NCBI RefSeq assembly: GCF_000092025.1
Contig: NC_003062.2
Span: 1,486,001-1,550,000, forward strand
From: Agrobacterium fabrum str. C58
Lineage (GTDB): Bacteria; Pseudomonadota; Alphaproteobacteria; Rhizobiales; Rhizobiaceae
Direction: 5' to 3'
Length of the DNA stretch: 64,000 nt
A program made the position numbers and the translations under genes. Under the pieces are notes generated by a model that was not told the DNA's origin, ran no database searches, and saw only the letters and a list, made by a program, of their open reading frames with translations. Shown here in pieces: positions 45,094 through 52,457 of the stretch. The number at the start of each line of letters is the position of its first letter. Positions within the stretch are counted from its first letter, which is position 1.

Positions 45094-47165
45094 ATGTTTT
45101 ATCCCGCCTTTTGAGGTTCTGCGCCCGCTTGCCGGCTCTCTGGCTGGCCTTGTGCCTGTTTTCTTCCTCCACCGTCTTCGCCCAGACTCCCACGCCCGCA
45201 AATCCGGCAAATCAGACCACGGAACAGAAAGTCGACCAGCTCCTCAACCTCATGGGGCAGGACGATGTTCGCAGCCTTCTGGCGCAACGGCTGTCCGATA
45301 CGTCTGACGTGGCCGCCCCTGATGACGGCAACATGAGCGTGCTCGACCAATGGGCAAGCAAGCGGCGCGAACATCTGGCACGGCTCGCCGGTGATGCCCC
45401 GGCGATTCCCGGGGAATTGTCGAAGGCGGTAACAACACTCGTCAACGAAATCGAGGCTTATGGTCTTCTCCGCTTCCTCGCCCATGTCGCGCTGCTTTTC
45501 GGAGTGGGCATCACGGCCGGGATCGCGACCTACTGGATAACCGCCGCCCGCACCGCAAGCGCCCTGCCCGGCAATGTCGCCGAATTTGCGCTGGCGACAG
45601 CCTCGAGACGCCTGCTGCCCGTGGTGGGATATGGCCTTTCGGCGACGATCATGTTTTTCACCATTCCGTTGCCGCCGCTCCTGAGCGCGGTGCTGCTTCC
45701 GTGGCTTGCGGTCAGCGTCGGCCTTCCGCTCGTGAAAGCGGTCGTCGATCTGTTGAAACGGGTCATCAATGACGGTCTGAATTCACGGCGCCAATTCTGG
45801 CTCACACGCTCTCTCGATCTCCTGGCAGTGGCGATGGTGTGCTGGGCCGCGCTGCGCATGCTTGTCAGCCTCGGGGTGACGGCTGCCGCAGTCAAACTCA
45901 TCTCCTATGCGATGATCGCGGCACTCTTTGCCCTTGGCATCTATTTTATCTGGCGCCAGCCGCAGGCGGACGCGAATACCGAACGCCGGCGGTCGCTGGA
46001 TGTGGCCTTCACCTTTTACCTGTTCATCCTGTTTGCCGTCTGGATCGCGGGTGCCGGCGTATTTTTCTGGCTGGGATTTTTTGCGCTGGTTCTTCCCGGT
46101 GCCGTCGGCACGCTGGGAATAGCGGCGCGAAAAACCGCGACCGCGATGGGCGGCTATTCCGAAACGGACTTCCGCCCGGTTCTCGCGCAACGCAGTGTCC
46201 GGCTGCTGGTGCTGGGCGCCGCGGTCATATGGCTCCTGTTCCTCATTCGAAACCATCCGGGCGCGCTTCCGGGCGGATCGACCGTGAGCGCGATGTTCAC
46301 GGGCTTGCTGCATGGTATTCTGGTCCTGCTCTTTGCCGACCTCTTCTGGGTGGCGATCAAGACGGTGATTTCGCGGCGGCTGGAAATGAATGCCCCGGCG
46401 GCGAGCGAGCATGGCGTGCCTGCCTCGGACGACAGATTGCAGACAATCCTGCCGATCCTGCGCAACATGCTGGGAATCCTGATCAGCGCCGTCAGCGTCA
46501 TGACGGTTCTCTCCGAACTTGGGGTCGACATAGGCCCCCTGCTCGCCTCCGCCGGGATTTTCGGGATCGCCATCGGGTTCGGTTCGCAGACGCTGGTAAA
46601 GGACATCATCAGCGGTGTCTTCTACATGATCGACGATGCTTTCCGCGTGGGTGAATATATTCAGAGCGGTTCATACAAGGGAACCGTGGAGTCCTTCAGC
46701 ATTCGCTCGGTGAAACTGCGCCACCATCGCGGACCGATCTATACCGTGCCCTTCGGATCGCTCGGCGCTGTCGAAAACATGAGCCGCGACTGGTCGATCG
46801 ACAAGTTTCTCGTCACCGTTGCCTTTGATACCGACCTCACAAAAGTGAAATCGATTACCCGCGAAATCGGCAAGGCATTGAAGGATGACCCGGAATTCGG
46901 GCCGATGCTCATCGAGACGGTCAAGCTCAAGGGTGTCGAACAGTTCGGAGACTACGGCATGACGCTCGGTTTCGGCATGATGGTGAAACCAAACGGTCAG
47001 CAATCGATCATCCGCCGAAAAGCCTATTCGATGCTGAAGGATGCCTTTGAGCAAAACGGGATCGAATTCGCGACGATGAGCGGCACCTCTCCCGGAAAAA
47101 CAAAGTCAGGTCCACAACCGCCTGAGGAGCCGCCATCGGAAATGACCGATAATTTCAGGCCCTAG
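45090..47165 (+). CDS. MscS-family mechanosensitive channel protein
   Basis: The 691-aa product has a signal peptide (to about residue 32, ending TVFAQ), an acidic periplasmic N-terminal segment, about ten membrane spans, and the MscS pore and beta domain (ASAGIFGIAIGFGSQTLVKD, then DDAFRVGEYIQSGSYKGTVES). Length places it with the large YbdG/YnaI-like channels. MscS proteins release solutes when the membrane is stretched. It is the last gene of the SulP/ParB-like/MscS unit. Confidence 0.9.
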   Translation: MNVLSRLLRFCARLPALWLALCLFSSSTVFAQTPTPANPANQTTEQKVDQLLNLMGQDDVRSLLAQRLSDTSDVAAPDDGNMSVLDQWASKRREHLARLAGDAPAIPGELSKAVTTLVNEIEAYGLLRFLAHVALLFGVGITAGIATYWITAARTASALPGNVAEFALATASRRLLPVVGYGLSATIMFFTIPLPPLLSAVLLPWLAVSVGLPLVKAVVDLLKRVINDGLNSRRQFWLTRSLDLLAVAMVCWAALRMLVSLGVTAAAVKLISYAMIAALFALGIYFIWRQPQADANTERRRSLDVAFTFYLFILFAVWIAGAGVFFWLGFFALVLPGAVGTLGIAARKTATAMGGYSETDFRPVLAQRSVRLLVLGAAVIWLLFLIRNHPGALPGGSTVSAMFTGLLHGILVLLFADLFWVAIKTVISRRLEMNAPAASEHGVPASDDRLQTILPILRNMLGILISAVSVMTVLSELGVDIGPLLASAGIFGIAIGFGSQTLVKDIISGVFYMIDDAFRVGEYIQSGSYKGTVESFSIRSVKLRHHRGPIYTVPFGSLGAVENMSRDWSIDKFLVTVAFDTDLTKVKSITREIGKALKDDPEFGPMLIETVKLKGVEQFGDYGMTLGFGMMVKPNGQQSIIRRKAYSMLKDAFEQNGIEFATMSGTSPGKTKSGPQPPEEPPSEMTDNFRP

Positions 47166-47220
47166 TGGACACAAACCGAACAGCTCCTGAAAAGGTTAGG
47201 CTCGGGGCCGGCTCCCGTTT

Positions 47221-47742
47221 TCAGCCCTTCATCTTCAGCGGCAGCCCGGCGGCGACAAAATAGACCTCACCGGCAATCGCCGCGACGCGCTGGTGCAGAC
47301 GGCCGGCATGATCGCGGAATTCGCGCGCCATGCGGTTTTCCGGTACGATGCCGAGGCCGACCTCGTTGGAGACGAGGATCAGCTTTGCACGCGTCGATAC
47401 AATCGCCGCCTCCAGTTCCGCGAAGGCCGTCTCCATATCGGCATTCTCCATCATCAGATTGGTGAGCCACAATGTCAGGCAGTCGATGAGGATGACACTG
47501 TCAGGGCTGTCGAGCCGCTGCAGCACGGTGGCAATATCGACCGGCGCTTCATGGGTGGTCCATTCCCCGCCGCGCCGTTCCTGATGATGGCTGATACGAT
47601 CCCGCATCTCGTCATCCCAGGCCCGGCCGGTTGCGAGATAATGCAGGCGTCCGCCCGCTTTTCCCGCAAGCTCTTCGGCAAAACGCGACTTGCCGGAGCG
47701 CGCGCCGCCAAGAATGAAAACGGAGCGGTTTTTATCTGTCAT
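47221..47742 (-). CDS. cobU: Adenosylcobinamide kinase / adenosylcobinamide-phosphate guanylyltransferase
   Basis: CobU (CobP in some nomenclature) phosphorylates and guanylylates adenosylcobinamide in late cobalamin assembly. The 173-aa product has the P-loop GGARSGKS (residues 12-19), a [11 protein letters not shown] region and [20 protein letters not shown], characteristic of the family. ATG at 47742 is the family start. No other cobalamin gene is in the window. A promoter-like pair is found at 47965-47993 on the same strand, followed by a terminator-like hairpin before the start. Confidence 0.94.
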   Translation of the reverse strand: MTDKNRSVFILGGARSGKSRFAEELAGKAGGRLHYLATGRAWDDEMRDRISHHQERRGGEWTTHEAPVDIATVLQRLDSPDSVILIDCLTLWLTNLMMENADMETAFAELEAAIVSTRAKLILVSNEVGLGIVPENRMAREFRDHAGRLHQRVAAIAGEVYFVAAGLPLKMKG

Positions 47743-47832
47743 GGAAAACCTGAAAGGAAAGAATGAAGCGGACCGGCATCTTTGCGGTGTCGCAAGCCAG
47801 GGACAGACGGCCATGAAGGGAACGATTCGTAG

Positions 47833-47868
47833 AAAAAGGCGTCCCCCGGTTGCTCATGCCGGACTGCC
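47833..47868 (-). terminator. Terminator-like hairpin in the cobU leader
   Basis: On the minus strand GGCAGTCC pairs with GGGACGCC-type sequence (GGC/GCC and GTCC/GGAC with one bulged A) and is followed by TTTTT (plus-strand A-run 47833-47837). It lies about 90 bases before the cobU start. Confidence 0.5.
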
Positions 47869-47958
47869 GCTGATACCGGATCGGAGAAACAAGACCTGCC
47901 CGCAGGATGCGGGACATCAAAAGCCCTGATTACCCCGGATGCCGGAAACACCGGTCCT
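47833..47958 (-). ncRNA. Candidate small RNA or attenuated leader upstream of cobU
   Basis: Minus-strand transcript inferred from a near-consensus promoter (see 47965-47993) and the terminator-like hairpin ending at 47833, about 126 nt long. It contains a perfect hairpin CCCGCA/TGCGGG (47899-47913). It does not match the cobalamin riboswitch consensus (no AGCCxGGAGACCTGCC box in this orientation). It could be an independent small RNA or a leader that attenuates cobU. Confidence 0.35.
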
Positions 47959-47964
47959 GATAAA

Positions 47965-47993
47965 AGGCTATGTGCGAAAGACCATCCTGTCAA
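47965..47993 (-). promoter_or_regulatory. Candidate sigma-70-type promoter upstream of cobU
   Basis: On the minus strand TTGACA (47993-47988) is followed after 17 bases by TAGCCT (47970-47965). The -35 element is perfect; the -10 element is partial. It faces cobU. Confidence 0.5.
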
Positions 47994-48243
47994 TCGCGGG
48001 CGGCCGTGCCGGAAAATGACGCGGAACCGGTACGCAAAACCTGACCCGGAACCGGCAGACCTGTCGTCCGCGAAGTGATTGATAAAGCGACTTGGTTACC
48101 GGGACGTTAGCGAAAATCCGAATGGTGCGGCGGCAACGCCACAAGAGAATATCCGGTGACGGCAATCGCCGCCATTGCCTTGCCATAGCCTTCAAATCAA
48201 TATGCTTTCAAAGATTCGCAAACAGCAAGGTGCCCTGCCCGTG
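47994..48243. other. Intergenic region with no recognised feature
   Basis: About 250 bases between the cobU promoter and the DUF599 gene. Short frames exist on both strands but none has protein-like composition or a good ribosome site. No known RNA element recognised. Confidence 0.4.
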
Positions 48244-48936
48244 ATGACCGTCATGGACTATATTTCGATCGTCGTTTTCATCCTGTTGTGGGTTACCTAC
48301 AGCCATATCACGACGAGAAAGCGGCTGTTTTCGCGCGCCAGCCTCAATCAGGCCATGGCCGAGCGCCGTCGCGACTGGATCCTGAATTCGCTGAAACGCG
48401 ACCTGAAGATGATCGATACGCAGATCATGGCCGGCCTGCAGAACGGCACCGCCTTTTTCGCTTCCACCTCCATCTTCGCCATCGGCGGATGTTTCGCCTT
48501 GCTGGGCGCCACTGACCAGGTCGAATCGGTGTTTCGCGACATGCCCTTCGTGCATTATGCCGGGCGCACGGCCTTTGAACTGAAGGTCATCGGGCTCACC
48601 TGCCTGTTCGGTTATTCCTTCTTCAAATTCGGCTGGTCCTATCGCCTGTTCAACTATTGCACCATCCTGTTCGGTGCCATTCCCATGGTCCACGATGTCA
48701 GTACGGACCGTGAGGCAGCAGAGCGTGCGGCCGAAAACGTCATAAAGATGAACATCATCGCTGCTAAGAACTTCAATGACGGCCTGCGGACGATCTTTCT
48801 GTCCATCGGTTATCTCGGCTGGTTCATCAGCCCCTATGTCTTCATCGCCAGCACCGTCATCATCATCGTGGCGCTGTTGCGCCGCCAGTTCTTTTCAGAG
48901 GCCCGCCGCGCCATCATGGAAGAAAACCGGCCTTGA
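48244..48936 (+). CDS. DUF599-family membrane protein
   Basis: The 230-aa product has about four membrane spans (MDYISIVVFILLWVTYS, FASTSIFAIGGCFALLG, ELKVIGLTCLFGYSFF and IFLSIGYLGWFISPYVF) and the family pattern RRDWILNSLKRD followed by MIDTQIMAGLQNGTAFFAST. DUF599 has no known function. ATG at 48244 is preferred; a frame open from 48175 adds residues that do not match the family. Gene 49030 follows in the same direction after 93 bases. Confidence 0.85.
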   Translation: MTVMDYISIVVFILLWVTYSHITTRKRLFSRASLNQAMAERRRDWILNSLKRDLKMIDTQIMAGLQNGTAFFASTSIFAIGGCFALLGATDQVESVFRDMPFVHYAGRTAFELKVIGLTCLFGYSFFKFGWSYRLFNYCTILFGAIPMVHDVSTDREAAERAAENVIKMNIIAAKNFNDGLRTIFLSIGYLGWFISPYVFIASTVIIIVALLRRQFFSEARRAIMEENRP

Positions 48937-49029
48937 AATAGCCGCACTTAAAGGGCCAAGCCCACACGTCATTTCAAGCATATCCAAGTGAATGCCGGCC
49001 CCTCGAAAAGCTGAAAAAAAGCGGAAAAC

Positions 49030-49995
49030 ATGGACACAGACGCAGCCGCAAATGAAAACCGCCGCAAAGGTCGCATCGGCGGGCTGGATACCCTCAGGGG
49101 GCTCGCGCTCCTCGCCATGGCGTCCTACCATTTCACATGGAATCTGGAATATTTCGGCTATCTCGAACCCGGTACGGCAACCACGGGTCTCTGGAAGCTT
49201 TATGCGCGCGGCATCGCCAGCTCGTTCCTGTTTCTTGCAGGCTTCAGCCTGTTTCTCGCCCATGGCAGGGGTCTGAACTGGCAGTCCTTCGGTAAGCGTT
49301 TTGCGATGGTGGCCGGCGCAGCCCTGCTCATCACCGTCGCCACCTATTTCGCTTTTCCGGACAGTTTCATCTTCTTCGGCATATTGCACAATATCGCCGC
49401 CGCAAGCCTCGTCGGGCTACTGTTCCTGCGGGCGCCCGCGCCCGTGACGCTGCTTTTCGCCGTCATTGCGTTCATCCTGCCGCAATATCTGCAGTCCGAT
49501 ATCTTCAACGCAAAATGGCTGGCCTGGATCGGCTTTTCCACCATGCCGCCGCGCTCGAATGACTACGTGCCGCTGCTGCCCTGGCTTGCACCCTTCCTCG
49601 GCGGCCTTGCGGTTTCCCAATTCGTCACGCCACGCGGTTGGCTTGATCGTTTTCGCAATCCAAGCGCGCCGCGCAATCTCGTCGCCAGCGCCGGCCGCCA
49701 TAGCCTCGCCTTCTACCTCATCCACCAGCCGGTGCTGATCGGCCTCGTTTATACGCTCTCCCTCGTCGCCCCGCCTCCGCCGGTCGATCAGGTCGAGCTT
49801 TATAAATCAAGCTGCGAAAAAAGCTGCGTCGAGCAGCCGAACGGGGCGGAACTCTGCCAGCGTTTCTGCGGCTGCACGCTGGAAAAGCTGCAGGCGGAAA
49901 ATCTGTTCGACACGATGATGGAAGGCAAGCTCAGCGCGGATCAGCAGACGAAGGTCAGCGAAGTGGCGCAGCAGTGTACGGTTGAGGCGCAGTAG
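49030..49995 (+). CDS. DUF1624 (heparan-alpha-glucosaminide N-acetyltransferase-like) membrane protein with Cys-rich tail
   Basis: The 321-aa product has eight or so membrane spans and the DUF1624 start GLDTLRGLALLAMASYHFTWNLE. A C-terminal hydrophilic tail (from about residue 250) has cysteines at 262, 266, 276, 280, 282 and 316 (SCEKSC, CQRFCGC) that could form disulfides or bind metal. The family resembles acyltransferase membrane proteins, but catalytic activity in bacteria is unproven. The tail is unlike anything I recognise in the core domain. Confidence 0.82.
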   Translation: MDTDAAANENRRKGRIGGLDTLRGLALLAMASYHFTWNLEYFGYLEPGTATTGLWKLYARGIASSFLFLAGFSLFLAHGRGLNWQSFGKRFAMVAGAALLITVATYFAFPDSFIFFGILHNIAAASLVGLLFLRAPAPVTLLFAVIAFILPQYLQSDIFNAKWLAWIGFSTMPPRSNDYVPLLPWLAPFLGGLAVSQFVTPRGWLDRFRNPSAPRNLVASAGRHSLAFYLIHQPVLIGLVYTLSLVAPPPPVDQVELYKSSCEKSCVEQPNGAELCQRFCGCTLEKLQAENLFDTMMEGKLSADQQTKVSEVAQQCTVEAQ

Positions 49996-50038
49996 CCGTT
50001 GGCCTGCGAGACCGGCGAGCGTTCCCGTCAGACTCGGC

Positions 50039-50123
50039 GTCATCCTCGGGCTTGACCCGAGGATCTATCCACGTTGCATAAAATCATACCGCTGCAGATC
50101 CTCGGGACAAGCCCGAGGATGAC
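50039..50123. repeat. Paired palindromic intergenic repeat
   Basis: Two 28-base arms (50039-50066 and 50096-50123) are inverted copies differing at one base. Each arm is itself a hairpin: ATCCTCGGG pairs with CCCGAGGAT around CTTGA or CTTGT. This TCATCCTCGGG...CCCGAGGATGA motif is of a type widespread between genes of Rhizobiales. It lies between the DUF1624 and MerR genes, both of which converge on it, so it may also act as a terminator. Confidence 0.85.
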
Positions 50124-50179
50124 GGAGGAGAAATATTAATTCTTAACCGATGACTGCGAATATCTCACGAAATCTTCGC

Positions 50180-50566
50180 TCAAGTCCCCACGCCGATTTC
50201 GGCAAGCCGCGTCAGACAGGCTTCTTCGACATTGTCGAGTTCAGCCAGCGTCTCTTCGATGTCCTTGCGTTTCTGCCTGAGATCGGCACGCTTTTCATCG
50301 ACCTTCTTCATCAGCAACACGAGCTGACCCGATTCGCCCGGCGGCTCCTTGTAGACATGAATAATCTCGCGAATCTCGGCGATGGTGAAGCCGATCCGGC
50401 GGCCGCGCAGGATTTCCTGAATGAGACGGCGGTCGGCAGACCTGAACAGACGTGTGCGCCCGCGACGCTCAGGGTGAATCAGCCCCTCGTCCTCGTAAAA
50501 TCGCAAGGTGCGGGTGGAAACACCGAATTCGCGTGTCAGTTCGGTTATGCTATAATACTTGTCCAA
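50180..50566 (-). CDS. MerR-family transcriptional regulator
   Basis: The 128-aa product has the MerR winged helix-turn-helix (YSITELTREFGVSTRTLRFYEDEGLI), then RLFRSADRRLIQEILRGRRIGFT, and a coiled-coil C-terminus (VDEKRADLRQKRKDIEETLAELDNVEE). The C-terminus has only one Cys, so it is not a metal-type MerR; small ligand or no ligand are both possible. It is upstream of nothing obvious on its strand except mgtE, which starts far upstream. Target unknown. Confidence 0.88.
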   Translation of the reverse strand: MDKYYSITELTREFGVSTRTLRFYEDEGLIHPERRGRTRLFRSADRRLIQEILRGRRIGFTIAEIREIIHVYKEPPGESGQLVLLMKKVDEKRADLRQKRKDIEETLAELDNVEEACLTRLAEIGVGT

Positions 50567-50637
50567 AGGCCTATCCGATTCATGGTCGGAAGATATTATT
50601 TGACCTTCACGTAAAAGTCAATTTTTGCCCACTTCAC

Positions 50638-52065
50638 CTATCCGGAAATACCGTACCACCAGGTCGCGATTCCCAGAAAGGCGAAAAAGCCGACAATGTC
50701 GGTCACCGCCGTCACGAAGACCGCGGAGGAAACGGCGGGGTCAGCGCCGAACTTGTCGAGAACCAGCGGTATGAGAATGCCTGCCAGCGCCGCCGCCAGC
50801 ATGTTGAGACACATGGCCGTGGCGATGATGCCGCCAATATGGATATCCTGAAACCACACCCCGGCGACGATGCCGATGGCGCAGCCGAACAGCATGCCGT
50901 TCAGGATACCCACCCCCGCCTCACGCCGGATGATGCGGGCGGCATTGTGAATATCGAGGCTTTTGGTGGCGAGTGCTCGCACCGATACGGTCATGGTCTG
51001 CGAGCCGGCATTGCCGCCCATGCCTGCCACCGCCGGCATCAGGATTGCGAGCGCAATGATCTGCTGGATCGTCGCATCGAACAGGCTGATGACGGAAGCG
51101 GAGAGAAAGGCGGTGAGCAGGTTGACCGCAAGCCAGGGCACGCGCGAGCGCGAGGTGCTGAAGATACTGTCCGACAGTTCTTCGTCACCCACACCGCCGA
51201 GACGCAGCAAGTCCTCCTCCGCCTCCTCCTGAATGACGTCGACCACGTCATCGATGGTGAGAACGCCGACCAGCCGGCCGTTATTGTCGACCACGGCGGC
51301 GGAGAGAAGGTCATATTGCTCGAAAAGCTGCGCTGCCTCTTCCTGGTCCATCTCGGCTGGAATGGAGTGGTTGGTCTCGTGCATGATCGTTTCGATCTTC
51401 ACCTGACGCTTGGCGCGCAGCACCTTGTCGAGATCGAGCGCCCCGACCAGCTTGAAGGTCGGGTCGATGACGAAGATCTGCGAGAAGGATTCGGGCAGTT
51501 CCTCTTCTTCGCGCAGGTAGTCGATGGTCTGCCCCACGGTCCAGAACGGCGGAACGGCGACGAATTCCGTCTGCATGCGGCGGCCGGCCGAGCTTTCCGG
51601 ATAATCCAGCGCCCGCATCAGCCGCACGCGTTCGGTAAACGGCAGTTGCGAGAGAATATCCTCGCGGTCCTCGTCGTCGAGGTCCTCGAGAATGTAGACC
51701 GCGTCGTCCGAATCGAGTTCGCCGATACCGGCGGCGATCTGCTCGTTCGACATCTGGTCGACGATATCGAGACGGATGCCCTCATCCACCTCGGTCAGCG
51801 CCGTCATGTCGAAATCGGAACCCAGAAGCCTAACCAGCGCGTGGCGCTGTTCCGGCAGGATGGATTCGAGCACGTCGCCGAGCTCTGACTCATGCAGCCG
51901 CGCAACATTCTTACGCAGGAAAAGCAGGTCGCGATCGGCGATCGCAGCGCCAACCATCGCCAGAAAATCGGAGCGGACGGACCCATCTTCCGCGTAAATA
52001 TCGGAGAGCGCTTCTGCCGGCTTTACGTCGTCGGGCGCGACAGGATCGTCGTCACGGTCTGTCAT
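50638..52065 (-). CDS. mgtE: Magnesium transporter MgtE
   Basis: MgtE is a Mg2+-gated channel/transporter. The 475-aa product has an N-terminal superhelical domain (HALVRLLGSDFDMTALTEVDEG), a CBS pair (IFVIDPTFKLVGALDLDKV and DLLSAAVVDNNGRLVGVLTIDDV), and a C-terminal five-span domain with PAVAGMGGNAGSQTMTV, the pore signature. ATG at 52065 (MTDRDD) fits better than the in-frame 52143. The N-domain and CBS acidic residues act as Mg2+ sensors. Confidence 0.95.
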   Translation of the reverse strand: MTDRDDDPVAPDDVKPAEALSDIYAEDGSVRSDFLAMVGAAIADRDLLFLRKNVARLHESELGDVLESILPEQRHALVRLLGSDFDMTALTEVDEGIRLDIVDQMSNEQIAAGIGELDSDDAVYILEDLDDEDREDILSQLPFTERVRLMRALDYPESSAGRRMQTEFVAVPPFWTVGQTIDYLREEEELPESFSQIFVIDPTFKLVGALDLDKVLRAKRQVKIETIMHETNHSIPAEMDQEEAAQLFEQYDLLSAAVVDNNGRLVGVLTIDDVVDVIQEEAEEDLLRLGGVGDEELSDSIFSTSRSRVPWLAVNLLTAFLSASVISLFDATIQQIIALAILMPAVAGMGGNAGSQTMTVSVRALATKSLDIHNAARIIRREAGVGILNGMLFGCAIGIVAGVWFQDIHIGGIIATAMCLNMLAAALAGILIPLVLDKFGADPAVSSAVFVTAVTDIVGFFAFLGIATWWYGISG

Positions 52066-52457
52066 CTGGCGTCCCTTCGTATTCAAATGCCGCAGTGCAC
52101 GGATGCGCAGGCAGAATGGCGTTAAAAAGCATATTGTCAACAACCGGATAGCTGCAGATACACAAGCTTCCCGGCTGCGGCGAAAAATCCATTCAACATT
52201 CCTCTTCCTATCCGCCGGGAGGGCCTAAGCCGGCGGCAACAAGCATGTTTAGCCAATCTTTGCGGCTTGTTTTGCGACAACGTCCACCCCCTTTACGCCG
52301 TTCCCATTTCAATTGTCGAACAGCGAATAAGGGTTCTGCCGCAATGCACAATTAAGACATTGACAGCCGGCCCGGATCGGGGCTTCTGAAGATGTTTTTG
52401 ACAAACGGCAAACGCCGACAGCCAGGCACGAGAAGACAGTTTCCGGGAAAAAGAACC
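52066..52457. other. Intergenic region between mgtE and the YdeP-type gene
   Basis: About 390 bases without a convincing gene. It contains a GC-rich inverted repeat CCGCCGG/CCGGCGG (around 52210-52235) with no T-run and a TTGACA at about 52359, a possible -35 element for the downstream gene. Confidence 0.45.

Noticed and set aside
47743-48243. Cobalamin riboswitch upstream of cobU
   Set aside because: I looked for the B12 box and the conserved core on both strands. Only fragments such as GACCTGCC on the wrong strand were found, so it is not called.
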